A stretch of DNA of 51,932 nucleotides from Jiangella anatolica (GTDB lineage Bacteria > Actinomycetota > Actinomycetes > Jiangellales > Jiangellaceae). Shown piece after piece: positions 51,915 to 51,932 of this stretch (within the stretch, counting starts at the first letter, position 1; each line of letters opens with the position of its first letter). Location: positions 1 through 51,932 of the forward strand of contig NZ_POTW01000043.1 in NCBI RefSeq assembly GCF_003236295.1. The letters run 5' to 3'. The notes below the pieces were generated by a model that worked only from the letters and a program-made list of their open reading frames with translations, was not told where the DNA came from and ran no database searches. The position numbers and the translations under genes were made by a program.

Positions 51915-51932
51915 CCGTCGCACCCCCCGAGA
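51911..51932 (+). CDS. start of the next gene, truncated by the window end
   Basis: Seven codons only (MTVAPPE), ATGA-coupled to the ABC half-transporter. Paired ABC exporters are usually encoded as two adjacent half-transporters, so a partner subunit is the best guess; nothing in the sequence itself proves it. Confidence 0.35.

Noticed and set aside
1-51932. Prophage, insertion sequence, CRISPR or tRNA genes
   Set aside because: No transposase, integrase, phage structural gene, repeat-spacer array or cloverleaf sequence was recognised on either strand.

Overview
This window is high-GC, densely packed actinobacterial DNA: nearly all gene junctions are ATGA, GTGA or TGATG overlaps, GTG starts are frequent, and lipoprotein and Tat-like signals are present. 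A soil or plant-associated actinomycete (Jiangella-like) is my guess, not a demonstrated assignment. No rRNA, tRNA, CRISPR array, transposase or integrase was seen, and no gap between genes exceeds 300 bases.

Region A (about 0.2-27 kb) is a catabolic cluster for an unknown nitrogen-rich compound. It holds a gamma-glutamyltranspeptidase-like Ntn hydrolase, two YtcJ-type amidohydrolases, two phosphotriesterase-fold proteins that lack most metal ligands, an amidase-signature hydrolase, a cytidine-deaminase-like protein and a protein like the large subunit of N,N-dimethylformamidase. Transport is by a PotABCD-type ABC importer with two paralogous binding lipoproteins, and there is an MFS transporter. 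It also has an aldo/keto reductase, two RidA-like proteins, the two DUF1989 proteins of carboxyguanidine deiminase, allophanate hydrolase, and thiolase plus CoA-transferase genes resembling pcaF, pcaI and pcaJ. An IclR regulator lies inside. Five promoter regions carry the same paired operator: two TGGATCCA-like palindromes exactly 21 bp apart, centre to centre. Together they sit at the head of every transcription unit of the cluster, including the regulator's own. The likely logic is import, stepwise amide and deamination hydrolysis, allophanate to ammonia and CO2, and a carbon skeleton leaving through a 3-oxoacyl-CoA thiolase route. The carboxylase that normally feeds the deiminase/allophanate steps is absent.

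Region B (26.9-31.4 kb, minus strand) is a two-gene cassette of an HSP90-family ATPase and an 889-residue TPR protein.

Region C (31.4-47.8 kb) is a carbohydrate locus: an unrecognised probable alpha/alpha-toroid protein, a second IclR regulator, two large Tat-exported right-handed beta-helix proteins (GH141-like), a sugar ABC importer lacking its ATPase, two small unrecognised proteins, and an aldo/keto reductase plus lactonase-like amidohydrolase that fit L-fucose-type sugar oxidation. The second IclR has its own operator family (TGTCA-N6-TGACA) at its own divergent promoter and at the first beta-helix gene.

Region D (47.8-51.9 kb) has a DedA-like membrane protein whose reading frame runs 297 bp into an antisense SDR gene, a divergent HxlR regulator, a MerR regulator, and a MerR-controlled ABC exporter half with an apparent one-base deletion just before its Walker A motif.
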